A DNA stretch of 64,000 nucleotides from Catalinimonas sp038039535 (GCF_038039535.1 NZ_JBBPHP010000034.1:1-64000), one strand, 5' to 3'. Shown: positions 1 to 9,536, numbered from the stretch's first letter. The notes: a model not told the origin generated them from the sequence alone. Translations and numbers: made by a program.

Positions 1-154
1 CTGCTCCTCTTTTCCCTCATAACATTTTAGCTCATCCTTTCAATCCAATCCTGCTTCACCAAAATTTAGGAAGAGCCGTACCTTTTCTGCACAGGACAAG
101 TCAGCAAATGTATGGAAAATTTGATCATCGAAATCATACAGCTTTATGATATAT

Positions 155-222
155 GTCATGTCACATAAATTAAGTTGTCTTTACATTTGATAAATAGCAA
201 AGGGTGTAAAGTCATGTCACAT
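155..222. repeat. 12-bp direct repeat upstream of first gene
   Basis: GTCATGTCACAT occurs at 155-166 and again at 211-222, 56 bp apart, in the AT-rich leader before the first gene. The identity is direct. A role as a regulator-binding site is only a guess. The rest of 1-309 shows no gene I can support. Confidence 0.35.
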
Positions 223-309
223 TTAAATTTTACCGCTGTATTTAGTAAAGCAAATTCTTTGATATGGATTGTGATTTACACTAAAGCCATAAAAAGAGTA
301 AGCAATAAA

Positions 310-1482
310 ATGGGGGCAAAAATCTGCATGAAGATTCTTTCGTATCTGATTTCAATTATAAAACCAGTAATACTCAATCAAATCACAAAGAATCCATGGA
401 AGACAGTAATAATTTTGACCCTAATTGGTATCACACCGCTTTTTGCTCAGGAAGCAGGGGTTGAGAAGTACCATAGTAAAACAGTAGTTCTTCCATTCGC
501 CAGCTATACACCTGAGACAAGGCTTATGTTCGGTGGGTTATTGATGTATCAGTTTAAACCAAGAGCAGCCGGAATTGAGACACGAGCTTCGCAAATCCTG
601 TCTTCCGGGATTTATACGCTAAACCACCAACTTATATTTGAATTTCTGCCTAACGTTATTCTACCGCAAGAGCAATGGCTTTTAGATGGCACTTATCAGT
701 ATGCTTTTTTTCCAAATAACTATTGGGGCATCGGCGCATATACCCTTGATGATGATAAAGTTAATGTAGAGTATCGTAGAATTAATTTCCAGCAGACCGT
801 CCTTAGAAAAATAGCTTCAAAATTCTACGCCGGACCCATACTTCGGTGGAGTAGACTTTCAGCTGTTGAGTTCACGGATCAAAATGATGACCAGATTCCG
901 ACTGATATGATTAAAGGAGGAAATGGTAGTTCGTTGTCTGGTATTGGTTTTACAATCCGCTGGGATAAAAGAAACAGTATTACCTATCCCACTGAAAATC
1001 ACTATCTGGACCTTTCCACACTTTTTTATCCAGAAATATTAGGAACAACCCATCCTCACTTAAGTTGGCAGCTCGATGGTCGTAAATATATGGATCTCAA
1101 GAATGATAAAAACTCTGTTCTTGCCTTTCATTTTCGTCTGCGTATGACTACAGGTGAACTTCCTTTTCAGGAATATTCACTTCTCGGAGGAAGAGAGATT
1201 CTGAGGGGTTACTTCGAAGGCAGGTTTAGGGATGCAAATGCTGCTCAGGTTCAGGCTGAATTCAGGCAGCATCTTTACAAGCGATTCGGGTTAGCTGTGT
1301 TTATTGGGGCTGGTGAAGTCTGGAACAAATTTGAACACTTTAATCTGGACAATCCTAAATATGCAGGTGGCATGGGGTTAAGATTTAATTTAAATCCGGA
1401 AGACAGGAGCAATATCCGCATTGACTATGGTATAGGAAAGCATGATCGTGGACTGTATATCACCATAGGGGAAGCATTTTAA
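310..1482 (+). CDS. Omp85/BamA-TamA family outer-membrane beta-barrel protein
   Basis: This is a surface-antigen (D15)-type barrel protein, predicted to sit in the outer membrane. The C-terminal half shows the family pattern: a GGREILRGY segment near the strands that precede the pore loop, then acidic and aromatic alternation and a final strand ending in Phe. No POTRA domains are visible, so it is a short, barrel-only member of about 390 residues. The frame is open from a TTG at 175, but ATG 310 (or ATG 328, which gives MKIL) is the better start because it leaves a long hydrophobic signal ending at LFAQ. The next gene follows after 29 bp. Substrate and partners cannot be read from the sequence. 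The barrel family call is firm; the exact start is not. Confidence 0.75.
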   Translation: MGAKICMKILSYLISIIKPVILNQITKNPWKTVIILTLIGITPLFAQEAGVEKYHSKTVVLPFASYTPETRLMFGGLLMYQFKPRAAGIETRASQILSSGIYTLNHQLIFEFLPNVILPQEQWLLDGTYQYAFFPNNYWGIGAYTLDDDKVNVEYRRINFQQTVLRKIASKFYAGPILRWSRLSAVEFTDQNDDQIPTDMIKGGNGSSLSGIGFTIRWDKRNSITYPTENHYLDLSTLFYPEILGTTHPHLSWQLDGRKYMDLKNDKNSVLAFHFRLRMTTGELPFQEYSLLGGREILRGYFEGRFRDANAAQVQAEFRQHLYKRFGLAVFIGAGEVWNKFEHFNLDNPKYAGGMGLRFNLNPEDRSNIRIDYGIGKHDRGLYITIGEAF

Positions 1483-1511
1483 AATAAATATGCGTTAATT
1501 ATTATAGAGTC

Positions 1512-3980
1512 ATGCTCAGGAAAATTTCATTAATTTCTCTAGTTGTCTTATTGACAATCCTTCTTGTCATTATTGTAGGAATTCGTGGTGCTTTTTTTTC
1601 ATATACCGACCCTTTGGAAGGATCCGAAAGTATCGCTGAATTGAAAATGATATCACTCGGTGGGATGGATCAATACATACTGATGCGTGGAGAAGATAAA
1701 ACCAAACCAGTTCTTCTCTGGCTACATGGAGGACCAGGAGCAGCTCAAATGCCACTGGCTCGCTTCCTTGATAAGGAACTGGAAAAGGAGTTTGTTGTAG
1801 TACATTGGGATCAAAGGGGGGCTGGCAAGTCCAACCATAAAGGCTTTGATGAAGAAACGATGATTGTTGATCAATTCCTGGAGGATGCCCACGAACTGAC
1901 CCTTTACCTGAAAAAGAAATTTGGTCAGGATAAAGTGTTTCTGCTTGGCCATTCCTGGGGTTCTCAACTGGGGATAGAGCTTGCAGCTAAATATCCGGAA
2001 GATTTCCATGCCTATATTGGTGTCAGCCAGGTGGTTGATAACTACCGGGCAAATACAATCAGCTATACATGGTTAAAAGAAAAAATTGAGCAAAAAAACG
2101 ATCGGGCTGACCTGAAAAAGTTAGCAGGTTTTGGTGAACCCCCTTATACCCAACACCAGGATTTTGTGGCATACGCAATGCTTATCGATAAATATGGGGG
2201 CAATTTTGATGTTGCTATGCCCCGGTTGGCTCGTCGTGCCTTTCGTGCACCAGAATACGGTCTGTTGGATTATATGCGCTGGCTCAATGGTGCTAACCGG
2301 GGTAGCGGTAAGATGTGGGATGAAATTTATACCTATAACACCAATTTTATCAATCAAATTCCATCTTTGGATATTCCGGTTTTTTTCCTTTCCGGGAAAA
2401 ATGACTACAATACACCCTACCAACTGGTAAAAGAATATTATGAAATTTTAGAGGCTCCCATGTCTGAGCTGATCGTATTTGAGAATTCAGCGCATACTCC
2501 CTTTCTGGGTGAGCCGGAGAAATTTAGCAGTGAAATCATACAAATAAAAGCTAAACTAGGATTTAAGGTCGGAAATCAAACATCATCAGACCAACTTATC
2601 GATCATTTTGAGGATCGGATACCAGTATTAATGGATCGTTATGATATTCCAGGGACCATCATTGCTCTTATTCAAAAGGGTGAGATCACTTGGTCAAATG
2701 CCTATGGGTATGCAGACCTGGAAGAAGGTCGGAAAATGAGCCCCACTGATTATTGCAGGGTAGAATCTATTTCTAAATCAGTCACAGCCTGGGGAGTGAT
2801 GAAGTTGGTGGAGCAAGGAAAAATAGAGATGGATCGTCCCGTGCAGCAATATCTGAAGAGCTGGAAATTTCCTGAATCTGAATTTCCTGAAAAAAAAATA
2901 ACAGTAAGACAGTTGCTCAGCCATAGTGCTGGCATGCCTTTAGGAACTATAGGGGTCCGTTATTCACCAAAAGATACTGTACCTACTTTGAAAGAAAGCT
3001 TAACTAAGGATGCTGTTCTTATTCGCGAGCCTGGCCTCTCTTTTTTCTATTCAAATACAGGATATAATTTACTTGAGTTACTGATAGAAGAGGTTACAGG
3101 ACGTGATTTTGCCGAATACATGGAGAGCGAGGTTTTACACCCCTTAGGAATGCGCCATTCCAGTTTCAACTGGAGTGAAGATTTTGATCCTCCGGTTCCT
3201 TTTGGCTATGATCTTTATGGAAATTCTATACCAGTTTATATCTACCCTGATAAGGCCGCCGGTGGGCTTTTTGCTACCATAAAGGATGTTGCTACTTTTG
3301 TTACCGCTGGTATGACAGACTTTTCAAGTACTGGCATTAAAGTGTTGAATACTCGGAGAATCAATGAACTCTATACTCCTGTTGTGAAAGTGCCAGGGTT
3401 CTATGGTCTTGCTTTTAACTCTTACGGATTTGGACACTTTATAGAGACCCTTCCCAATGGTAAAAAGGCCGTTTCTCACGGAGGTCAGGGTTCTGGTTGG
3501 ATGACGCATTTTTATTCAGTTCCTGAAATTGGGGAGGGAATAGTGATTTTTACCAATAGCCAAAGGAGCTGGCCATTTTTTGCTCATGTATTTCAAGACT
3601 GGGCAGAGGGGCGCGGAATATCTTCTGTAGGAATGGGAAACATCATCATAGCGACTAAAGCAGTATGGGTATTAAGCGGACTAATATTTTTGGCTGTAGT
3701 GTGGCAACTATGGCAATTGGTTCTTGGCATAGTTACCGGTAAACGTAGGTTTGCTCCACTTGCAATCAAATTCCGACTATTGAGGTTAGTTCAATTCACT
3801 TTATCTTTGATTTTGAGTTCAGTCCTTATTTGGGCTGTAAACCAGGATTATTTATTTCTTACTTCGGTCTTTCCGATTGCTTCCGGTTGGTTTGGATTTT
3901 CTATTTTTCTTTTTGCTATGCTGCTATTGCTTCTAGTGTTGTTTCCATACAAGAAGCAGGAGTACTACTCAAGTAATTAA
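1512..3980 (+). CDS. Fusion: alpha/beta hydrolase + class C beta-lactamase-family hydrolase + membrane tail
   Basis: Two serine hydrolases lie in one 822-residue chain. Residues 1-24 are a membrane anchor. Residues about 40-345 are an alpha/beta hydrolase of the prolyl iminopeptidase type: HGGPG at 72-76 (oxyanion hole), GHSWG at 146-150 with Ser148, Asp298 and His328 complete the triad. Residues about 360-700 are a beta-lactamase/PBP-like serine hydrolase: the SxxK motif is Ser419-Lys422, the YxN motif is Tyr513-Asn515, and HGG at 656-658 stands where KTG is found in beta-lactamases. Residues 710-812 contain three or so hydrophobic helices. Both catalytic sets are intact, so both halves may be active, presumably on the outer face of the inner membrane. 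The substrate is unknown; peptides or small esters are the family expectation. ATG 1512 gives the N-terminal anchor directly. Confidence 0.8.
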   Translation: MLRKISLISLVVLLTILLVIIVGIRGAFFSYTDPLEGSESIAELKMISLGGMDQYILMRGEDKTKPVLLWLHGGPGAAQMPLARFLDKELEKEFVVVHWDQRGAGKSNHKGFDEETMIVDQFLEDAHELTLYLKKKFGQDKVFLLGHSWGSQLGIELAAKYPEDFHAYIGVSQVVDNYRANTISYTWLKEKIEQKNDRADLKKLAGFGEPPYTQHQDFVAYAMLIDKYGGNFDVAMPRLARRAFRAPEYGLLDYMRWLNGANRGSGKMWDEIYTYNTNFINQIPSLDIPVFFLSGKNDYNTPYQLVKEYYEILEAPMSELIVFENSAHTPFLGEPEKFSSEIIQIKAKLGFKVGNQTSSDQLIDHFEDRIPVLMDRYDIPGTIIALIQKGEITWSNAYGYADLEEGRKMSPTDYCRVESISKSVTAWGVMKLVEQGKIEMDRPVQQYLKSWKFPESEFPEKKITVRQLLSHSAGMPLGTIGVRYSPKDTVPTLKESLTKDAVLIREPGLSFFYSNTGYNLLELLIEEVTGRDFAEYMESEVLHPLGMRHSSFNWSEDFDPPVPFGYDLYGNSIPVYIYPDKAAGGLFATIKDVATFVTAGMTDFSSTGIKVLNTRRINELYTPVVKVPGFYGLAFNSYGFGHFIETLPNGKKAVSHGGQGSGWMTHFYSVPEIGEGIVIFTNSQRSWPFFAHVFQDWAEGRGISSVGMGNIIIATKAVWVLSGLIFLAVVWQLWQLVLGIVTGKRRFAPLAIKFRLLRLVQFTLSLILSSVLIWAVNQDYLFLTSVFPIASGWFGFSIFLFAMLLLLLVLFPYKKQEYYSSN

Positions 3981-4008
3981 TCATGCTTGTTCACAACAAC
4001 CTATAGTA

Positions 4009-5827
4009 ATGAAAATAGTGCATAAGCCCACCCTGGTGATCATAGTAGTTATAGTTGCGATTTCTGCCTATTTCGTAGGTAATTTTACCACATTTCCTGG
4101 CAGAATCGTTACACCCTGATTATGAGCCAACAGTAGATAACGAACGCTCGACCTTCCTTGAAGGAGTAGCCTATCGACATGCTGGCACGGCACCATTGCT
4201 AGAGCTGAAAGGTAGCTACTATGAGATGGGTTTACAATACGGTGTCCTTTTGCGACCAGAGATTCTGGAGGCTCTTAAAGCTTACAAAAAAGTCTTAACC
4301 TGGACAGCGAAGGATATGGGTATTCCCCTGCCAATTTTGACTGCTATCTTAAAATTCCGGTCTAAAAAGATGGCCAATCTATTGCCTCAACGCTTTCACG
4401 AGGAAATTAAGGGAGTATCCCACGGTTCGGGTATCCCTGAAGATGCAATCATGATGGTCAGCTTGTTGTATGATATTTATATGAGTAACGGCTGTACCGG
4501 TCTGCTTATGCGTACTTCGGATGGCAAGATTATTCATGGGCACAACCAGGAACCTTATGGTTTTGGATACGAGGGGCTTCTTGGAACTTACACTGTTGTG
4601 GTTCGGTATAATCCGGTTGGATATAATGTTGTAACCCATATTGACCCGCCCCTCTTTTTAGGAGTAGAGACTGGCTATAATAATAAAGGTTTGACTTATA
4701 CAGAGGAAACATATAGTATCCGTAAGCCAAATCCTGACGGCTTCCCTATTGTTTATTTAGCTAGAATAGCACTGGAAGAGTCTGCTACACTTGAAGAAGT
4801 TTGGCAGCTTACCAGCAAATTTTCTGTAGCTGCCTCCGGAGGAACGATATGGAGTGATAGAGATACAGGGAGAGGAGCGCGTATCGAACTTCTACCTACT
4901 GCGAGAGCTTATCAGGAACTTGGTGGTACCATCCTTTGGGATTTTAACAATATTGTGGATTCAGAGCTTGCTGAGCAACAACATCCACGAAGCAATCTGG
5001 CGGGTTTTAATAAGGATAGAGAACAGTTGGCAAATGCTTTTCCCCAAAAAAATGAATATACTATGCTTGATGCGGTTGCCTTTCTGAGGTCTCGCTACGC
5101 CCAGGATGGAAGTGATTATACCTGGCTAGGTACCCGCAGTGCGATAGCCAATGCCTGGGGGCAGCAGATGGTCATATTCTCTCCTGATGGGAACGGTTTT
5201 TATATGGCTTTAGGGAAGCGTTTTGCTGCACTTAGAGCAGTTTACCATTTCGGTGAAGACTTTTCTGAGCGACCCGCCCTTTTCATGGAGGCAATCCCTA
5301 TCAGTAAAATCATTGAAGAAGCTGCTAAAATCAATACAAGTCTGATGAGTAGAGCAGACAGACTTCAAGCTTATATGAACTTGGCTCAAACATATCCTGA
5401 AGATGCTAATAGTTACTTCCTGGTATCCTATGAGAGTTTTCAACAAAGCCGCTGGGAGTCATTTACCTTTTATGCTGAACGAGCCTACAACCTTGCACCA
5501 TCCGTACCCGAATTCAGGTTGTATGCAGGTTTAGCAGCCTATCATGAGAGAAATTTTGAGAAAGCCATAGAATATTTAGAGGGTATTAATTATTTAAATT
5601 TTCCTTTTTCAACTTCTATTCCAACCCTCTCCATGAATAAAACCAAATTGTCTCCTGAACAGGAACTTTACCGATTGACAGCTCTTTCAAGAGCGTGGAC
5701 TGCTCTTGATCCACAGAGGTCAAACCAATACGACGCAGAAATTCAGGTTATTCTAGAAAATTACGAAGCTGTCATTTATTATGATAGAAATATTTTAGCA
5801 AAATTAGATGAACTTGACCATAAGTGA
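4009..5827 (+). CDS. C45/acid ceramidase-like Ntn hydrolase, frameshifted near its 5' end
   Basis: The body (open from 4079 to the stop at 5827) resembles C45 acyltransferase/acid ceramidase-like N-terminal nucleophile hydrolases. The family Cys is at codon 4493-4495 in GCTGLL, followed by SDGKIIHGHNQEP, which matches the usual 'C-T-S/G ... DG-I-HGRN' pattern. Such enzymes self-cleave before that Cys and hydrolyse amide bonds. The last 150 residues look helical and TPR-like. The sensible start, ATG 4009, encodes MKIVHK followed by a strong signal anchor, but that frame stops at 4117-4119. The next frame is open from 4079 and carries the rest. The two frames overlap at 4079-4116, so a single indel there would restore one protein. 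TTG 4196 would lack the anchor. Either the gene is broken or the read has an indel; I cannot tell which. Confidence 0.7.
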
Positions 5828-6038
5828 ATCGAGCTAAAATAAGACGATCGGTGAAATAATAGTGTTATGATATATGAATTTCTTTATTGTACATTTTTTA
5901 CGCATTCCCATCTAATTTCAACAAAGAGAGGAACACAAAATGAATTATGGATGGATGAATAGATCGAATTTGACCGAGGAGAGAAGATAAGAACAGGTAT
6001 AAAGCTTGGTTAATTTAGAGAGTATATTTTGTACTATA

Positions 6039-6158
6039 ATGGGCTATTTGGTATTTTTAGCCCTGTCCTTTTCGCTAATACGAATTAGTTTCATTTATAC
6101 AAAGAACTTAGGTGAGCTGATCGGTGAACTGACAAAAATAGATTATATAAGATGTTGA
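6039..6158 (+). CDS. Candidate 39-codon membrane peptide
   Basis: An ATG at 6039 opens 39 codons starting MGYLVFLALS, with one hydrophobic helix and then a short charged tail, ending at TGA 6156-6158. A strong hairpin lies about 70 bp downstream. I know no homologue, and a chance ORF in AT-rich DNA is a real alternative. Confidence 0.2.
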   Translation: MGYLVFLALSFSLIRISFIYTKNLGELIGELTKIDYIRC

Positions 6159-6224
6159 AATAGAGGGATTTATAAATAAGGTTATCGTCCAGTCACCCTG
6201 ACTTGGTACAAACCAAATCTTATC

Positions 6225-6257
6225 AAAACCCTCTAAATTGTATGTTTAGAGGGTTTT
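6225..6257 (+). terminator. Strong rho-independent terminator-like hairpin
   Basis: AAAACCCTCTAAA (6225-6237) and TTTAGAGGGTTTT (6245-6257) form a perfect 13-bp stem with a 7-nt loop. The right arm runs into further T residues. AACCAAA just outside the left arm can extend the stem with the downstream TTTTGGTT. The hairpin is nearly symmetric (A-run on one side, T-run on the other), so it could work on either strand. The nearest upstream reading frame is the weak ORF ending at 6158. Confidence 0.7.
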
Positions 6258-6379
6258 TTGGTTTTAATGCCCTCCACAACATTCAATTTTTCTCAATACT
6301 TAGCGGACGCCGCGGGTGAACTATTCGGTGACCTTTTTTACATTCGCAAAGAGGTTACCAAAAAAAAACACTATAACTT

Positions 6380-6434
6380 ATTGATATACAGTAATTTATA
6401 TTGATGTATCTTGATTTATTTTGATGTTTTTTGA
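6380..6434. repeat. Phased 10-bp repeat of TTGAT
   Basis: TTGAT occurs at 6380, 6400, 6410 and 6420, and TTGAC at 6430. The spacing is exactly 10 or 20 bp, close to one helical turn. The repeat unit resembles TTGATGTATC with a variable second half. This could be a protein-binding array or a decayed microsatellite-like tract. Confidence 0.5.
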
Positions 6435-6600
6435 CGCCTTTCAACATATGAAGTGTACCCATTTTTCAATAGAAAATAATAAATCAATTCAAATTCATTA
6501 AAACTAGAGGTTATTCCGAAATTGGTAGTGGATCAAATTAATTGGAAGGAATGAAAAAGAGGACAACATGTTATTTTAGAAAAAACCGGGCGCCGGGCGC

Positions 6601-6955
6601 ATGAACTCTAATACACATTGCCCTCATCACTCCACGATGGATGTAATACAACGAAAATTATCAGAAATGGTCATTGCCCTCATACCGGAAAACAGAAATT
6701 TATCTGCAAGAAGTGTAAGGCATATTTCGTGGAGCATGGTCAAGATTGGTTCATTGACCAAGAGGAAAGTAAAATGATTGACCGGCTACTATTAGAAAAA
6801 AATATCCGCAACTTATGTCATCTCTGGAAGAAATCGTTGTGATTAGTTATGGCATACAAATGAAGAAAGATCTCACCAGAGGAATTCTTAATGTACAAGC
6901 TGACGAAATAGCCAAATATAAGCCAGCAGTGGTTCGGATATTTTAAGAAGCGCTG
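6601..6955 (+). pseudogene. Decayed IS1-family transposase (InsA-like start)
   Basis: The ATG at 6601 opens HCPHHSTMDVIQ, then the frame is lost. The neighbouring frame continues with KIIRNGHCPHTGKQKF and ICKKCKAYFVE, which is the zinc-finger and NG-GKQ pattern of IS1-type InsA. It then runs through a helix-turn-helix-like DRLLLEKNIRNLCHLW before stopping at 6840-6842. A further piece reading GILNVQADEI (about 6870-6910) resembles the InsA end (DLNVQ). No intact InsB or DDE domain follows, and I found no terminal inverted repeats. This is a dead remnant with at least two frame breaks. Confidence 0.7.
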
Positions 6956-7033
6956 TGCCCAGTATGCAGGTAGGTTATGCTACGTACGCCAGAGGGTGAG
7001 CTGATTTTCAAGTTCGTTAAGATTCCTCTCTGG

Positions 7034-7239
7034 CCACTTATTGTTCTTGACGGTATAATTTTCAGAGGAGATCTTGCAGAAATCAACCCTGGCGTTATTG
7101 AAAGTGGTGTGGATGTATAAAAGACGCAAGCTCAGCAGCTATCCAGGGTTTACAGGCTACCAATGGTGTGGTCATTTTTACTACCAAGAAAGGTAAGATG
7201 CACAAGCCGTGGATAAATGTCCGTTCCAGAGTAGGCTAG
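7034..7239 (+). pseudogene. Remnant of a SusC/RagA-type TonB-dependent receptor (plug domain)
   Basis: Frame 7034 reads PLIVLDGIIFRGDL and then AEINPGVIES, the well-known 'PL-V-DG ... IN--DIES' segment of SusC plug domains. After one frame change near 7105-7115 it continues as an imperfect KDASSAAIQ-type segment, then LQATNGVVIFTTKKGK, equal to the 'S-A-NGV--ITTK-GK' signature, and stops at 7237-7239. Roughly 70 residues of a 1000-residue protein survive, with at least two indels and no start. It lies 3' of the IS1 remnant, so deletion linked to that element is a plausible history. Confidence 0.75.
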
Positions 7240-7516
7240 TGAGCGGAGCAATGCTTATCAACACCTTTAAAAGAGGTGATGAAGTATTCAACTGGATAAC
7301 TGATATGAATACATAACCAGTACGGCCACTGTACCCATGGTAACAATTGGAGAGAAGTAGGAATAAACATCGTATGTTTTATAAATTTAAAAGTAACTTA
7401 GAGCCTGCCGACAATTTTAAAGGTCAGCAGGTTTATATTTTTATCATATGTCAAACTTTTTGTCCGCTCTTTTCCTGGATAGGGAGGTCAAAAGCATAAA
7501 CTTGAAAAATTATACT

Positions 7517-8854
7517 ATGGAAACAACCAGAAGAACTTTTTTAAAGAATACGGCCATGGCAGGGTCAGCAGCAATTGTAGCACCAACCATCATCCCATCC
7601 AGCGCTTTTGGAGCAAACGACCGTATCAATGCAGCAGTATTGGGTCTCAATGGCAGAGGCAAAAACCATGTAAGTAGCTTCATGGCACAGGAGAATGTAG
7701 ATCTCAAGATTCTTTGCGACCCCGATATGAATGTTCTTAAGGAGCGTCAAAAAGAATTTAAAGAAAAATATAGCAAGGATGTGGAGCTTGAGCAGGACTT
7801 GCGCCGCGTTTTTGATAACAAAGATATTGATGTGGTGAGTCTGGCCACCCCTAATCACTGGCATGCTTTGGCCACGATATGGGCTTGTCAGGCCGGAAAA
7901 GACGTATATGTTGAAAAACCTGGCTCTCATAATATATGGGAAGGTCGTAAAATGGTTGAAGCTGCCAACAAGTATGATAGAATCGTTCAGCACGGTGTAC
8001 AACTGAGAAGCTCTCCTGCCATCAATGAAGCTATCGGACTTTTGAGAGATGGGTACATTGGTAATGTATATATGGCACGGGGCCTGGTTTTCCGTTGGAG
8101 GGGTGATATTGGAAATCATGGTACTTCACCTGTTCCAGAAGGTTTAGACTATGACCTGTGGACAGGTCCAGCGCACAAAGAGCCATTTACTAAGGATCTT
8201 GTGCACTACAATTGGCACTGGCATTGGGATTATGGCAATGGTGATGTCGGCAACCAGGGAATTCACGAAACTGATCTTTGTATGTGGGGACTGGATGTGG
8301 GATTTCCTACTAAAATTACCTCTATGGGGGGCAAGTTTCTTTGGGATGACAGCAAAGAGACACCGGAGGTACTTTCCTCTGTATATAAATACCCTGATGA
8401 AGGGAAAATTATTCAATTTGAAGTACGTCCATGGTGTACTAATACCGAAGAAGGTGTAACGGTAGGAAATATTTTTTATGGAGATAAAGGAATACTGGTC
8501 GTAGATGGCTATGATAAGTATCAAACTTATTTAGGAAAGGAAAGAGAGCCGGGCAAATCAGGAGATGATGGTATGGCTTCAGGTACTGGCATGGATCGGG
8601 GGGCCGGAGGTACAGATGGTCATTTTGCCAATTTTATTGAAGCAGTGCGCAAACGTGACAAATCCATTCTAAATGGCCCGGTAGAAACTGCACATCTTGC
8701 CTCTGGATTAGCACATCTTGGTAACATTGCTTATCGCCTGGACCGTGTGCTGACATTTGATCCCAAAGCTGAAACTTTTGTAAATGATCCTGAAGCAGAT
8801 AAAATGTTGACCAGAGATTATCGGGAAGGTTTTGTAATTCCTAATGAAGTGTAA
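7517..8854 (+). CDS. Gfo/Idh/MocA family oxidoreductase with Tat signal
   Basis: This is an NAD(P)-dependent sugar or polyol dehydrogenase-type enzyme exported by the Tat route. The N-terminus carries a twin-arginine motif (RRTFLK) followed by a hydrophobic stretch ending at SAFG. The Rossmann fold follows with AVLGLNGRG. The family EKP motif is present in VEKPGSHNIWEG, and a His-rich HWHWDYGNGD segment lies in the C-terminal domain. At about 445 residues it has the usual length of the exported Bacteroidota members. The frame is open from ATG 7448, but ATG 7517 (METTRRTF) places the Tat motif at the N-terminus and is preferred. It is monocistronic, with a hairpin right after it. The substrate is unknown; sugar derivatives are the family expectation. 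Confidence 0.88.
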   Translation: METTRRTFLKNTAMAGSAAIVAPTIIPSSAFGANDRINAAVLGLNGRGKNHVSSFMAQENVDLKILCDPDMNVLKERQKEFKEKYSKDVELEQDLRRVFDNKDIDVVSLATPNHWHALATIWACQAGKDVYVEKPGSHNIWEGRKMVEAANKYDRIVQHGVQLRSSPAINEAIGLLRDGYIGNVYMARGLVFRWRGDIGNHGTSPVPEGLDYDLWTGPAHKEPFTKDLVHYNWHWHWDYGNGDVGNQGIHETDLCMWGLDVGFPTKITSMGGKFLWDDSKETPEVLSSVYKYPDEGKIIQFEVRPWCTNTEEGVTVGNIFYGDKGILVVDGYDKYQTYLGKEREPGKSGDDGMASGTGMDRGAGGTDGHFANFIEAVRKRDKSILNGPVETAHLASGLAHLGNIAYRLDRVLTFDPKAETFVNDPEADKMLTRDYREGFVIPNEV

Positions 8855-8866
8855 TTGTAAGTCGGA

Positions 8867-8897
8867 AGCCAGAAGTTATAGAGAAAGACTTCTGGCT
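8867..8897 (+). terminator. Terminator-like hairpin after the oxidoreductase
   Basis: AGCCAGAAGT (8867-8876) and ACTTCTGGCT (8888-8897) make a perfect 10-bp stem with an 11-nt loop, 12 bp after the stop codon. A weak T-rich tract follows. Confidence 0.65.
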
Positions 8898-9536
8898 ATT
8901 TAAACTTTTCTATTAGATTTATGGTAGAAACAATAATATTCCTGTAAGAAAGAAATCACCAGTGTATGATATTGAGAATCATGCTTAATGCATAATTTAC
9001 TTAGTATGCTGTTGTTGATATTTAAAAGAATTTTCTATTAACTTCAGATTATTTTACCACTAATTTTCACTGTTTTTGCACACTGGCTAGCTTTCTTGAA
9101 TTCATTCTTCTTAATCCAGTGAACCTTGCCCCATTAGACAAAGTGGCTCCAGTAACTTCGTAGCGACTAGCGATACATCAAATCTTTTTATAGAGCGTTA
9201 GAATTCTAGTAATTGAGTATTTTGATATTGTCTAGCATAACATTTCATGTTTAACTTATATATTCGTAAATTAAACATGTATTATACATGACTTGAATCT
9301 GGTATGTGATTGAGCATGATATAAAAGGAAAAATGTTATTGATCAATTTTATTTATTTCTACAACAAATTTGTCCAATTCTACATAATTAGGTGACATAA
9401 ATAGTTTTAAAGAATCAATATTTATTCTGAGTCAATAAGTGAGTATGACTAAGTAATGAAATTTGCCTTTGTAATGAAAATATTATTGGGAGTGAAGAGA
9501 TGGCATATTTACTCAAACCATAAATAATTAGTTTCT
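8898..9536 (+). other. Intergenic stretch without a recognisable gene
   Basis: About 640 bp, very AT-rich, between the oxidoreductase and an AraC regulator. A slightly GC-richer patch at 9080-9170 has an open minus-strand frame of about 35 codons, but it matches nothing I recognise. The part near 9400-9536 probably holds the regulator's promoter; I could not identify a clear TAnnTTTG box. Confidence 0.4.

Larger units (their letters stand above)
5828..6600 (+). other. Gene-poor decay region
   Basis: This 773-bp AT-rich stretch holds no convincing gene longer than about 40 codons. It contains a weak small ORF (6039-6158), a strong hairpin (6225-6257) and a phased 10-bp repeat (6380-6434), listed separately. 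It leads directly into a broken IS1-type transposase. Confidence 0.6.

Noticed and set aside
5828..7516. Possible structured RNA gene near the strong hairpin at 6225
   Set aside because: Only the hairpin is clear; I could not find tRNA, riboswitch or other conserved RNA signatures around it.
7565..8119. Long minus-strand open frame across the Gfo/Idh/MocA gene
   Set aside because: The plus-strand gene has clear Tat, Rossmann and EKP motifs; the antisense frame has no domain and is a shadow.
9080..9190. Minus-strand open stretch of about 35 codons before the AraC gene
   Set aside because: No start, no family resemblance, and too short to separate from chance.
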